In this document: piece after piece, positions 1 through 10,695 of the stretch
Numbering within the stretch: the first letter of the stretch is position 1
Layout: each line of letters starts with the position of its first letter
NCBI GenBank assembly: GCA_916700875.1
Contig: CAKAKS010000013.1
Span: 15,186,596-15,250,595, forward strand
Source of the DNA: Sebastes aleutianus
Taxonomy: Eukaryota > Chordata > Actinopteri > Perciformes > Sebastidae
DNA: 64,000 nucleotides
Direction: 5' to 3'
The notes under the pieces: generated by a model
What the model was told of the DNA's origin: nothing
The model's database searches: none
The model's input: only the letters and a program-made list of their open reading frames with translations
Made by a program: the position numbers and the translations under genes

Positions 1-484
1 AGTCCAGCTGTGCAACCACCTGCTGAGCCTGATGAGGACCGAGGGGCGTCCTGCCAACCAGATGCTGGCGCTGCGGACTCTGTGCAACTGCTTTGGCGGC
101 AGGCACGGCCGAGCCCTCCTCCTGGCCCAGCGTGAAACGGTGCTATCACGTGCTGCCGACCTGGCCAGCGTCTGCAATAAGAACATCCACATTGCCCTGG
201 CCACTCTGGTGCTTAACTACGCCGGCTGCCTGCACAGCCAACCCGATCTGGAGGCCAAGGCCCAGTGCCTGTCTGTGGCCAGCAGAGCTCTGGAGACGGT
301 ACAAGACAAGGAGGCTGTGTTTAGGCTGCTGGTGGCCTTGGGAACCACTGTGTCCTCAGACCAGACAGCCCAGGACCTGGCTCGCTCCCTGGGGGTCAAC
401 TCTCAGATTTCCAAGTACTCATCAGTGTCTGATCCATCTAAGGTGGCCGAGTGCTGCCAGCTGGTTTTAAAAGAACTACAATGA
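1..484 (+). CDS. plaa: PLAA (phospholipase A2-activating protein), 3'-terminal coding exon
   Basis: This is the C-terminal end of PLAA, a WD40/PFU/PUL protein that binds ubiquitin and the p97/VCP ATPase in ubiquitin-dependent sorting and degradation. The open frame runs from position 2 to the TGA at 482-484. It encodes about 160 residues of the helical PUL domain, with blocks such as LRTLCNCF, NKNIHIALATLVLNYAG, FRLLVALGTTVSSD and KYSSVSDPSKVAECC that match vertebrate PLAA as I know it. The exon is cut by the left edge, so the WD40 and PFU domains are outside and the 5' exon boundary cannot be placed. The reading frame is intact. The next gene, HAUS6, starts about 1.5 kb downstream on the same strand. 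Confidence 0.93.
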   Translation, partial: VQLCNHLLSLMRTEGRPANQMLALRTLCNCFGGRHGRALLLAQRETVLSRAADLASVCNKNIHIALATLVLNYAGCLHSQPDLEAKAQCLSVASRALETVQDKEAVFRLLVALGTTVSSDQTAQDLARSLGVNSQISKYSSVSDPSKVAECCQLVLKELQ

Positions 485-830
485 TTTGCATGATTAGAAA
501 AAAAGAGCACCGGTTTCTTACTATCACTCTGTTCTGCTTAATCAGTTGTGGTGGAGACTTAAATAATTGTATGTTCTGCAATAAAAAAGGACAAATTAAA
601 TCTCTGCATATGCTTAGCCTGTGTTTTTATTACTGCACTACCTTTCTAAAGCCCCTTGACTAATTTGTGGGTAAATGTGGGACGAATGCATGTAATAATG
701 GCTTATAACAATACACTGTGTCAAGTTAAATCTATGTCTAGCCTTTTAATGTGTTTTATATTATTTCCTACTGCCATGTTAAACTCTGACTTGGTGAAAC
801 AATACCTCAATAAAGTATCTTATTACAGGG
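485..830 (+). promoter_or_regulatory. plaa: PLAA 3'UTR with poly(A) signal
   Basis: The AT-rich sequence after the PLAA stop has no continuing frame. A canonical AATAAA at 809-814 is the best poly(A) signal, which would give a 3'UTR of roughly 350 nt. The end point is inferred from the hexamer only. Confidence 0.5.
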
Positions 831-1424
831 AAAGTGACATGCAAATCTTAACTGGGGGGAAAAAACAACTCTGGTGAGGGACATGTGGATATTGTGCTTG
901 CTGAATGTCCTGACAGTTAAAATGGTTACTTATTAGAGGAGTAAATTTATCGACCGTTAACTCTCTATTTACAATGCAATGCAATCTTTTTCTAAGCTTG
1001 GTAATTGTGGGTTTTCAGTGGTTTATTAACTATTAAAACTGGCCTGAAGCCTGTAATGTTCTCCACTTCTTTGTGTGATACTGTAGAAGCAGTCCGCCTT
1101 GTCCAACATCGAATCAAATGAGTCAACTTTGTATTTACACCAGGTTAAGTGACCTGAGGTACCCCCATAAAACAATACTAGTTAATAACTATTTTATAGG
1201 ACATAACAGATGAAAAAACACACCAAATATAACTAGTTGTTTGCTGTGCAAACAAATGTGAAACAGTCGGATCGTATCGTATCGTAAATTCGTGAGCCTG
1301 GTTTGATAGCTCAGGGCTTATGCCCTTTTCTATCATAGGAAATCATTGGAGGGAGGAGAGAGGAGATGGAGGAGGAGCCCAGTTGGTGTTGAGGCATCAT
1401 TGCCCATGCCCAGCCAGTTGAGGA
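831..1424. other. PLAA-HAUS6 intergenic spacer
   Basis: No gene is recognisable here. There is a short (ATCGT)n run near 1270-1285. The rest is AT-rich unique-looking sequence without long frames. Confidence 0.4.
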
Positions 1425-1650
1425 GTTTATATATATATATATATATGTTTATTTATTTTTATTTATCTATTTTTTTCTTTCTTTAATTTATTTTTCTCTC
1501 CATTTAGTTTTATCCATATTTAATTTAATTTAATTTTGTTATGAGGAAAAGGAAGAAAAAGAAGAAAAAAAAGGGAAATATATATATAGAGATAGATATA
1601 TAGATAGATATAAGAAAGAAAAAAAGAAAGAAAGAAAAATAAATAATAAA
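1425..1650. repeat. AT-rich low-complexity tract with (TA)n and (GATA)n-like runs
   Basis: The tract opens with a (TA)n run at about 1428-1446. It continues through T-rich, then AAG-rich, then ATAG-type simple repeats to about 1640. It lies just upstream of the HAUS6 promoter and is probably a free-standing microsatellite cluster. Confidence 0.75.
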
Positions 1651-1689
1651 AATATCAGAAACAGTGGGAAACAGTTTAGAAGTGCATTC

Positions 1690-1745
1690 GTAAACCGGAA
1701 GTACTTGTTAACAACATCCGGGTTGTTATTGGAAAAAATTGGCGG
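1690..1745 (+). promoter_or_regulatory. haus6: HAUS6 core promoter: ETS sites and paired CCAAT boxes
   Basis: An ETS/GABP-type consensus ACCGGAAGT lies at 1694-1702. A second, inverted ETS core (CATCCGG) is at about 1715-1721. Two inverted CCAAT boxes (ATTGG) follow at 1728-1732 and 1738-1742, ten bases apart. Clusters of ETS and NF-Y sites without a TATA box are typical of cell-cycle and housekeeping promoters. This block lies about 300 bp upstream of the HAUS6 ATG. Function is inferred from motif match and position. Confidence 0.55.
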
Positions 1746-2042
1746 TCTGTGTTCTCGCTGTTTTCTTGTTCCTGAAACTAAAATCTGTGAAATACTCTTT
1801 TGTTTGTATCTCGACCTGCTCGTTTAACACGTGTAACTGTTCCTCGACAGTGTTTGTTAATTTGAGAACCGTTTCTTAAACGTCAGATATGTTGACAAAC
1901 TCCAAACAAGTTAAGGAAGCTAGCAGAAGTTAGCCAACAGGGAACTTTAGAGCTAGCCGCTGAAGCTAGCTGTGTTAGCCAGGCTGGCTCTCTGACCAGC
2001 CGCCACCGGACACTCTCACTCTGCTTCTCTCATCTCTGAATA

Positions 2043-5000
2043 ATGGCTAACCCGCTATTGTTGCAGAGAAAGACTGGAAAGTATCTGTGGTTTTCTCTTG
2101 TTGGACTCGGACTTGAACCGGACACTGCACTGTCGTCCATCGCTGGCAAAACCAGCAACGTGAAACACATCAACCTGGGACCGTGAGTCTGCTTTTACTG
2201 TAGATAACAAATTAATGCAGTGGTTACATTAACAGCTAACTTTTTGTTTTTTTAACAATGTCTTTATTGGGTTTTTTTGTTATACAAACATCAAATATAA
2301 TAATAATGATATACAACTTTATAGACTGCACATATGTACATATTACATTTATTTATTGACGGACTGTACACACTATGTTCAACCATACACTCTGTATCTT
2401 TTATATCTCTATTGTTTTTATAATTTTTGTATACCTTTTACCTCTCCTGTGTTTCACTCTGTTTACTGATGTTGCTGCTTTGACACCTGAATTTCCCTCT
2501 GGGGATGAAGGTTCGTCTTATCTTATCAACATTATTATGCAATATATATTCAATACAGGATTTACTTTAACAAACATAACATCCCCCACACACCCACCCT
2601 GTTCTCTCTTAACTTTTCCCTTTCTCACAGGGCCAAAATCAATACACAGCTTCACAGTATCAATCAGACAATTAAACAGTTAAATGGCACCTCCTACAAA
2701 ATGAAGATACACATAAACAGAAAATACATATATAGAAAATAAATAATAAATGAAATAAAAAGATTTTCAAAACAAGAATCCATTCCCTTCTGAGGGTCTA
2801 CCACTATTGTGAATTTTTACGTATCCTGTCTTAAATATTCCTCCTGTAGAAATTAACAGCTAACTTAACTTATTTTTTGTCTAATAGGAATATGTTCGAC
2901 AAACCAAACAAAGATGCCTTCTACATAGTAACCCATTTCCTGTTGGAGAGACTCAACCCGACACGATTTAATGAGGCATACAGGTAAGATTAGACATGAT
3001 CGACTATTTCCATTCATACATATAAAGGTGCCTTTGATTCTCTGTCAAAATATGATGAAATATTTGTTTTGGTTTTAGGCACTGCTGGCCTGTTTTGGGC
3101 CACAAAGCGGATGCTGAGTTCCGCAAAGTTACCTGCGCTTGGCTGCGAGAAATAATGGTAAGAGTGTTTGAGTGTTTCACATTTATGTTCATCTTCATCT
3201 GTCCAGTATTCACAGGTTCAATGTCCTCAAACATGGGAAATTGTGTCCATCTTTTCTTCCTTTGTAGCTTCATTCGTTGCCGGTGTCACACCAAAATCTG
3301 TGACGGCAGAGAGCCAGCAGCACATAAGGTCACCATTTCTGGCAGCTGAAAATGTGACCCCACTTTTACTCTTTACAGTTTTGTGAATATATCTTTGAAT
3401 TAGAAATATTAAATTACATTTATGATTTTGATAATTTAGTTTTGTGTGTTACATATTTACAGCTGCAGTAAGGTCATACTTGCTGATGACAGCAGAAATG
3501 GTGACCTCATGTATTGCTGGCTCCTCTACGGTCCCAGATTGATCCATGTCTGCTCCTCACTCTAATCTCCTTACATACTTACCATAAATATTTGTTTAAA
3601 GTTTAGTAAACTGTATAATTTAGTGACAATCATCTGTTTTAACTGTGTGTAGGATGAAACTGCAAATGCAGGATCCAGGGTGGTAGCATCCTTGTTCCTC
3701 TCGCCCGGAGGCCCCAAGTTTATCAACTTGATGGGTCATCTGGCCAATCACGTCATGCTGCAGGAAATGAAGACATTCACCACAAGTAGGTCTAGTTAGA
3801 AAACCATGTCATATATATTTTTCAATATCAGCAGATCATATTCATAATCTGACTTAAATTCGAAAATGTAGAGTGTCACAGTTTCACTTTGTCTCATATA
3901 ATTGGCATTAAGTTGGCACCCAAAAGACTATCAAATAATCTTGAATATTGTCATTGCCAGAGGACAGCTGGGTTCCTGAGGCTGCAGCGATGCCTGCCTC
4001 CTCCCTGGACATGGCAGAGAAGAGGCTCAGCCTGACCCACACCCGGTTTTTGAAAGCTGCAGTGAATCAGGATCGTTTTCTTCATGAGTACCAGAGACGA
4101 GCACAGTAAGTTCTTGGTAGTCCATCTTGGCAGTTGGACAGAACTAGATGTTATTTCATATTTACATCAATAGATAGAAGCTTTCTACTTCACTACTACA
4201 GTAAAACAAATTAACATACCACTTGTCAGCTCAGGATATGGCAATGAAATCCAATTTCTCTGACTAGCTCAAGTCTGGCATTAACAAAAATGAAATATGT
4301 GTTGTAATATTTAGCAAATACAACAGTTAATAAAGATAATGGCATCAATATCAGTTGTGAATAAAACAAAATTATATGAAATGAAATGAAAATGTGATTT
4401 TTGTGATCATAACTTTAAATTGACTCTTCTTTTTCTATATTTAGAAGTAGCAACAGTGTTGCAAATATAATGTTGTGCATTGCCTATATCTATTCATTAT
4501 AATAGTTTGTTCATCCTGAGACTTAAAAGCTCCAGTAAATAGCAGTAGTCCATTTAAGATGACACTTAATTGATCCAAGAGGGGAGATGTTTTGTCATTC
4601 CTTTTTCTCCGTACTCACTTGAGACTAAATATGTTGATAAAACTATTCAATAAGTCATGTTTAATGTATTAGCTGTATGGCCTGTTGCTTTCAGTATGTG
4701 GAGATATTCTTTCTACTATTACTTTTGCTTCTTCTATTATTGTTGTGAGGTTATACTGCATGTCTTTTACTTTGCTGAATATTATTTTCTATCACTGCAA
4801 TGAGCTATTTTTTCAGAGTTAATTTTCCATTTGAATCTTTTGTCGCTGCATGTCATGTTTCATTGGCTATTTGTTTCAAGCCCCACCTGTTTCTTGTGAA
4901 CAAATTGGTAAACCTGTGGTTAACGAGACCAGTTGGCAGCTGCTGAATGTGTCCACAATCAGTGTCCTTGTTTCAGGCTTGTCATATCAGGAAAAGCACA

Positions 5001-8000
5001 GGTGAAACCAATTTTGTTAATGATGGCTCGGGTCCATGAAGTAGCCCAGTGAGCCAGCTCACCTATATTATCTATTAGACCTGTGCTTTTCCTGCTATCA
5101 CATGTCAAAGGTATGCTGTGAAAAAGGCCTCTTGAAACCATGTGCTCAGACTGCTACATTATGTTGAAGATTCTAAAGGTTTGCGTTTTAAGCATGAACT
5201 TGTTGAGGAAGAGTTTATTTAATGGAGTGTTTTGCACATGGGAGTCAGTTTCTACCACCACTATTGGTCATTTCTATTTTGATTAAGCTGTTTTCTTTTG
5301 TTTCTCCTTTTTTGAAGGGTCCTGGTGAAGTCTATGAGGGACATCAGAGCAGAGGGTGCCAAGTATGATGAGCTACTCAAGTATGTATGACTTTTTCTTT
5401 TTTTCTCAGTGCTTTTGACTTCCGTTTTCTTAGTCCAATTTGTTTAATCTGTCTCCGTCTATCTACTTTCAGGCGTCACAGCAGTGATTCTACACAGGAG
5501 GGAGCTTCTTTAGCCTGAGAAGACCAAAATAGTATGTAATGTTTGTAAAATCTCCTACAAAATATAAGACATGTGTTGGCGATATTTATTTTTCAAAGAG
5601 CTCACATAAGTACTTGGTTGTCTTAAGGTGCGCTCCTTGTGGTCGGATTTTGATGGAATGCTGTCAACTACCAAAGAGGAGCAGCATGCAGTGGAAAGTG
5701 TTTTGAAGGGGGATGTAGATCAATACGTCCTAGACGGGACGGATCGAGTCCTCAAAATTCCTCGCAGTCTGCTGGAGAGAATTGAACAGCTCCCACATCA
5801 GGTAAGAGTGAAGATAGGGAGTCAGTGCACTCTGTTACTGGGGAGCCTTTTAATTCCTATACACGGCACATAAGATTGTTCTTCATTTGGTTCTGACTTT
5901 ATAGTTTTTAGTCTTTTCGCTGTTACCTCACGCATTGTTTTCCAGTTGAGTTCAGGGAACGTGTATGAGGCCGGTCAGCTGAACCTCCTGTGTGTGTTGG
6001 AGCTGACAAACCACGCGCTGCAGCTCCTGAGGGAGGAGTGTTGTCGGGTGTCTCATGCCCCCAAGCCTCAACTCAGTCCTCAGCAACTGCAGGAGAAATG
6101 TCAGCAGATGGCACGGGCGCTGCAGAACCTCCACCTCATCAGGTACTATACATTGACCCGTACTCGCTTGATAGGATGCACAATCTGTCTGATGCGCTGC
6201 AACTTTAATCGATGTATAGGTATTGAGCGCAATCTTTTTCATTAGAGGATTTTAATTTGGGGTTTTCTCAAATGTGCAGCGTAATTGTTAGTTTGCTGAG
6301 GTGGATATCTGTATCTAGATATCCTCAACTACTTGTGGTTTGTAAACTGCAATTGTTAATGGAACATTTGTTATCATGGAAGAATTATTTCAATAGTATT
6401 TGCTTGCTAACTGAAAATTAGAAGACTTGAGTACCAGGGTATTAACCTTGTTTTTTTCCCCCAGACAAAGGATTTCCAAGGAAGAAATACCTGAGGTCAG
6501 GAGTACCATCAGAGAGTTGGAGACTGCGTGGGACAGGAAGTGGATGGCTACCCTGAAAGACACACCCCTAGTCTCTTTTCTGAATGAAGATCCTGTGAGT
6601 ACCAAAATGTTTTGCAACTCAAGTCATTTCACTGAAGTTGCAGATCTTAATTTACTTTTTATTTGGCTGTTTTTAGGCTCTCGGCTTCCTCTCACCAATG
6701 GCTCCACTGTCTTTTGAACCGGCGGCTGACGCTAGTTACCGAAGTAGTGTCTTTTCCCAGTACCCTGCAACGCTTCTTGGTGAGCAACATCTGATTACAT
6801 ATCAGGTCATGTATTAATTTGGGTCTGTCACAACATCGCAGTCTTTATTCTAATCATGCTTCTCACAATTTTTCAGAGGAGAAGCCTGCAGAGAGTAAAT
6901 CACAAGAAGATGCCCCCCCTAGTTATTCTAACCTGAAGAGGTAATCAATCTTTTAACAGCTCTTATGAGAAATGTAGGCCAAATGTTGACATTGTGTTTG
7001 TTGTATTGGCTTCTGATGGGAGGCAGATACCTGGGCAGTCCTGAGCAGTGCTCTGTCCGTCACTAGTCCTCCCTACAGCATCCTTGCTCTCTGATGACCG
7101 AGGCGAATTGAGAGAAATTGCCACGGACAGATACGGAGCTGACACTTTATTTCTGCATGACTTTGTTTATACAAAGGTATATTAGCATAATTGAGCTTAA
7201 ATAAAAAAAATTTAGAGCAAAGGGGGCAAGTTTAATACCAACCTCATGGACTTATTATGAAATGTTGAGACTCAAGCATGTACAAGAGGTTTGGTGGTAG
7301 TGTCTATAGACATTGTAAAAGACCTTAGGCTAAAAAAGAAAAGTATACATATGGGAAACTCTATTACACCTCACCAGATATAATGCAGCTTTTCTGATGT
7401 GCTGTGCAGCTTGGGATTTATCAACCTTCTGTTTAATTACTGATCTACTTGTGTACATTGTAAGCTACTAAAATAAGAGCCTGACTTTGGAGTTACTCAT
7501 CCATTCAACAGTGGAATTAAGGACAGGTGCAGGGCAATGTGCCCACTTGGCTCAGGGATTAGCACTGAGCCAAGGCCACATACTGAGCCGTTATTGGCTA
7601 CAGATTGCTTACACTCTACCTGAGCTTTACTGCATTGTGAGGAAAATATAAGTGGGGAAATTACACTTTACTGTGCAGACAGTGCGTCACACTGTGCGAG
7701 CTGTTTGTGAATAACAAATCAAGCGTTTTGTCTTTCGAAACAGCTCTTGCCCTGCAACAGCTGAGAGGACAGAAAGTCCTGTCGTCACCACTCAAGCAGC
7801 ATCACAAGCTAATAGCTCTCTTTGCTGGCTTTTCGACACGCCTGCATCCCCTCCTCTCCCGAGGGCTCCATCAATGCCACCACCTCAGGCTAGTATTATA
7901 TTTCAGCTAATCTCAGTTTTGAGTTAAACTCCAGTTTATTGGATTCACTCCACTTATGAATTTGTGTGCACCAGTTCTTCTGATAAACCTGTGTTTGGTT

Positions 8001-9349
8001 TTAGGCCAGTGTGAGGAAGACGGCCCGTGTTCACCAGAAGGTGGCCCCTGTTCACCAGAAGTTGGCCCCTGTTCACCAGAAGGTGGCCCCTATCAGGACA
8101 AAGACACAGATATTGGATATGGAATTTGATAACCTCGCTGATCAGGTATAGTGACTTTCAAACTAATGGAAGTGTCAAAGGAGTTAAGAGTTGTAAACAC
8201 TGTCCTTGTTTAGGTATATAATTGAGAAAAAAAACAGACGGGTAGTCTAACAATACTGAAGGCATTTTTTTTTTAAAAGCCATGTTACTATCTGCAAGTC
8301 TGGAATGTGGGGGGGGGAGGGTGACCACGTGAGATGCACAAATGTGGCTAGGATTTTATAGCGACCCAGTTCTGACTTAAAGAGTGTGTGTGTGTGTGTG
8401 TGTGTGTTAGTTTGCAGATGCTGTAACGACAACTAGCCCCTGTCCAGAAAGCAGGGTCAAAGGTCTGGACTTGGATGGCCTTCTTGGCACTCTTCATGGT
8501 GATCCCTTCTCTACTAGAAAGCAGCTCACACGTACACCAGAGAGCTTGAGTAAGTCATGAGCTATTGCATTTGATCCTCAGCCTTAAATTTTGGTAAATT
8601 GACTGAAGGGATGAGCTTATTTAGAATGGCATGATGGTTTTAGACTGAAGAATGTGGCTTATAAAACTGTCATGATGTGAAAATATGCCTTTTAATTGGT
8701 CAAATTTAACATGTATTCTTTTCTTTTTTTTTCTGAAGTTCTGGATGTGAAGAGCTCCTGGCGCAAGGCAGTTGAGGAAGACAAAGCTGAGAAAATCGGG
8801 CGATTAGCCAAGTTTAACGACAGCGTAAAAGGGTTGCTCTCTCCCCTCGATGAGAACAAAGTGTTGCAGAGCCAGCAGGCAGTCTCCCACAAATCCACTC
8901 CGTTGTGGGACACCTTCGACACCGAGGGCCTCGACAGCCCGAGCGGCACAGGCAGCAGCGCGGTCCAGTTCAGCCTCGACCACGAAACACTCCCTGAAAT
9001 GCCGAGCTGCGACAGTCTGCTGAGCCTCGATGATATGATGAGCGAGGACGACGACGAGCTCTTGATCCCGTCCCTGAAGACTGAGGCGATGCGTACGCCA
9101 CTAAGCACACGTCATCATCTGGGTCAGATCCAGCAGGCGGGCGGTGATGGCTCCTTTATGGACAGCAGGAAGAGGACACCTGGTTTGGACATAGACTGGC
9201 TAATGGAGCCTGCAAAGCCAATGGAAGCCACAGACAAGGTCTTCTCACTGGACTTAGAAACACTGGAGACACCTTCACCCCCAAAGAAGCAGGAGTACAG
9301 CCTCCCACAACTGATCACATTCTCCCCGATAGATGACATGAAGTGCTAA
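2043..9349 (+). CDS. haus6: HAUS6 (augmin complex subunit 6), 16 coding exons
   Basis: HAUS6 is a subunit of augmin, which recruits gamma-tubulin to spindle microtubules for branching nucleation. Exons read as 2043-2182, 2888-2983, 3079-3157, 3653-3785, 3961-4105, 5318-5380, 5473-5531, 5628-5801, 5946-6142, 6465-6594, 6677-6779, 6877-6940, 7744-7888, 8005-8145, 8411-8549 and 8739-9349. Recognisable blocks are NMFDKPNKDAF, SLFLSPGGPKFI, GNVYEAGQLNLL, MAPLSFEPAADASY and SSWRKAVEED. The N-terminal half is the conserved HAUS6 domain; the C-terminal half is acidic and serine-rich. Exon phases are consistent at every junction except exon 7, which has one extra base and hits TGA in frame (see findings). 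Without that base the frame is 806 codons including the stop. Intron 13 appears to use a GC donor. Identity is secure; integrity of this allele is not. Confidence 0.93.
2230..2860. repeat. Probable dispersed-repeat insertion in HAUS6 intron 1
   Basis: AT-rich sequence begins with a T-run and a TCTTTATTGGG stretch and ends near 2860. Unrelated AT-rich and CA-rich blocks lie inside. The style resembles a LINE 3' tail in reverse orientation. The flank word ACAGCTAACTT occurs at both about 2231 and 2855, which could be a target-site duplication. Confidence 0.4.
3265..3550. repeat. Inverted repeat pair in HAUS6 intron 3
   Basis: A left arm at about 3293-3355 and a right arm at about 3465-3530 are inverted copies of each other, by eye around 75-80 percent alike over 60 bp. 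Both contain AGGTCACCATTTCTG or its complement, preceded by a GAGCCAGCA block. The left arm also has its own hairpin at about 3277-3307 (TGCCG...CGGCA with TCACA...TGTGA inside). This could be a small foldback element or a structured intronic RNA. Confidence 0.5.
4988..5094. mobile_element. Short foldback (MITE-like) element in HAUS6 intron 5
   Basis: Perfect 16-bp inverted termini are visible: CAGGAAAAGCACAGGT at 4988-5003 and its exact complement at 5079-5094. They enclose 75 bp with no frame of note. The flanks CATAT and CTATCACATG suggest the inverted homology may extend imperfectly outward. The family is not recognised. Confidence 0.55.
5473..5531 (+). other. haus6: HAUS6 exon 7 with apparent +1 frameshift
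   Basis: The incoming frame (phase 2 from exon 6) reads RHSSDSTQEGASLA and then meets TGA at about 5515-5517. Reading one base later gives EKTKI, which joins in phase 0 to VRSLWSDFDGM of exon 8, as expected for HAUS6. The exon is 59 nt where 58 would keep the frame. The other splice acceptors and donors I tried do not restore it. Confidence 0.7.
7475..7605 (+). ncRNA. Candidate H/ACA-type small RNA in HAUS6 intron 12
   Basis: The segment folds on paper into hairpin-hinge-hairpin-ACA. The 5' hairpin has a lower stem CCTGaCTT/AAGgaCAGG and an apical stem TCCAT/GTGGA, with internal bulges that could be a guide pocket. A hinge AGGGCA (H box is ANANNA, one mismatch) lies at about 7531. The 3' hairpin has TTGGCTCAG paired with CTGAGCCAA around a nine-base loop, and a lower stem CAAT/ATTG. 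ACA is at 7600-7602, three bases from the proposed end. In human an H/ACA scaRNA (SCARNA8/U92) is hosted by HAUS6, as I recall, so this may be its fish counterpart. I could not match a guide pocket to a U2 target. Confidence 0.5.
8028..8094 (+). repeat. haus6: In-frame 21-bp coding repeat in HAUS6 exon 14
   Basis: Three tandem copies of a 21-bp unit encode the heptad VHQK(V/L)AP. The copies differ at one or two bases. They lie inside exon 14 (8005-8145) in the HAUS6 frame, so copy-number changes would keep the frame. Confidence 0.85.
8383..8410 (+). repeat. haus6: (TG)n microsatellite abutting the HAUS6 exon 15 splice acceptor
   Basis: About twelve TG units run directly into TTAG, the acceptor of exon 15 at 8411. 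They occupy the place of the usual polypyrimidine tract. Confidence 0.85.
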
Positions 9350-9530
9350 CTACATTCATATTGAAACCACTTGTCAGCTTCACTGGCTGCCCTGATTTTA
9401 ACAATGTAACAAATAGATGTACATAGCTGTAAAATAACCTACTTTTGGCACACATTAAATTACATTTTCCTGTTTAAGTTTTTATTTAAAATAGTAAGAC
9501 ATGAACTGCTTAAATAAAATGGCAAAATGT
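9350..9530 (+). promoter_or_regulatory. haus6: HAUS6 3'UTR with poly(A) signals
   Basis: After the TAA at 9347-9349, an ATTAAA at 9454-9459 and an AATAAA at 9513-9518 are plausible poly(A) signals. They would give a short 3'UTR of 130-190 nt. This is inferred from hexamers only. Confidence 0.5.
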
Positions 9531-10668
9531 GGCTCATTGCCTTTTTACTTGTGTTCATGATTAGGCTTATTAACTTGTTTGTTATGCATGTGCAGGAGAG
9601 CCACATGGAACTCCTGAAACAACTCCTGTTGGGTAACAGAAGTGCTTTGGGTCCACTGTATTCATGAAAAGCTAGTCTGCCTCTTACCTGTAACATTAGG
9701 ATTGCACTATTAGGATGGTTTCCATCCAACCACTATCTTTTAGAGGATATGAAATGTCTTTGTATGTATGTGACCACAGATATGAAAGGGACCATGGTCA
9801 GTCAGGAGATGAAAGTTGTAGAATTTCTTATTAAACAGTTGGAAAAAAACTAACACTAGGATTCTTGACACTGTATGTCAAAGTTTCAACTGCAGTCTGA
9901 AGCAAATCTGAGTTTGATTAAAAAATACATACTCATATATTTGTGGCTTGCAAAGCCATTCATCAGGAAGTATGCATTGATGTCTTAAAATGTAAAATGA
10001 CTACAGTAGTGTCAGACTGGGTTTGGGGCTACTGGTGTTTTCTGAGAGCAGCAAAAATATACAAATATGTTTTTCTCACGCACCTGTTGCTTTCTTATAT
10101 TTATGTGTAACTTCTCTCAGTTTAAGATGGGGGGCGTCAGAAGCTGAGAAAAACCATGGCGCAAAAGAAAAATGTGAGTCAAGGCAGCAATAAAAATGTA
10201 GCAAATTGAGGATGTCCAACCATTTCACCTTCACAATAAAATTCTGAATTTCCCATTGCCAGCTGAAACTTCTTTTCATTTGTTTTCCGTTCAGTATATC
10301 CTGGCTGTTGCACATGCCATACTTACCAAAGTTAACTAGGGGAAATGTGTATTTGGAAACAACTATCTAGAAACATAAGGTGAATTGGACATGAAATTTG
10401 CACCCGATCAGATATGTAGCTGCTGCACTGTGCTTGTTGCACCTTGCACACCATTCAGTCTCGTCACAACAGGTGTTTTGCATTGCAGAAACAGTATTAA
10501 CATATCACTTTACTGATTACCAGAGGGGGAATCCACATATTACAGCAGTACAAGAAAAAAGGTCTAAAGAGGTGAAAAAATTCACTTACTTTCACAAATG
10601 AATAAAACAAAATAAGACATTGAGGAAATGACATTGAAGCACATACAGTACACTGCAATACTTTATAC
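9531..10668. other. HAUS6-DENND4C intergenic DNA, left part
   Basis: I see no gene, RNA or recognisable element in this stretch. Open frames are short and without family resemblance. Confidence 0.4.
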
Positions 10669-10695
10669 TGCTATATATATATATATATATATAGC
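10669..10695. repeat. (TA)n microsatellite at the left end of a Tc1 element
   Basis: About ten TA units lead directly into the Tc1-like terminal sequence. Tc1/mariner elements insert at TA, so the tract is a natural target. Confidence 0.85.

Noticed and set aside
3465..3545. C/D-box snoRNA (a TGATGA is present)
   Set aside because: The C box is imperfect and no CTGA D box lies at a suitable distance.
8692..9108. A 138-codon minus-strand frame
   Set aside because: Shadow of the last HAUS6 exon.
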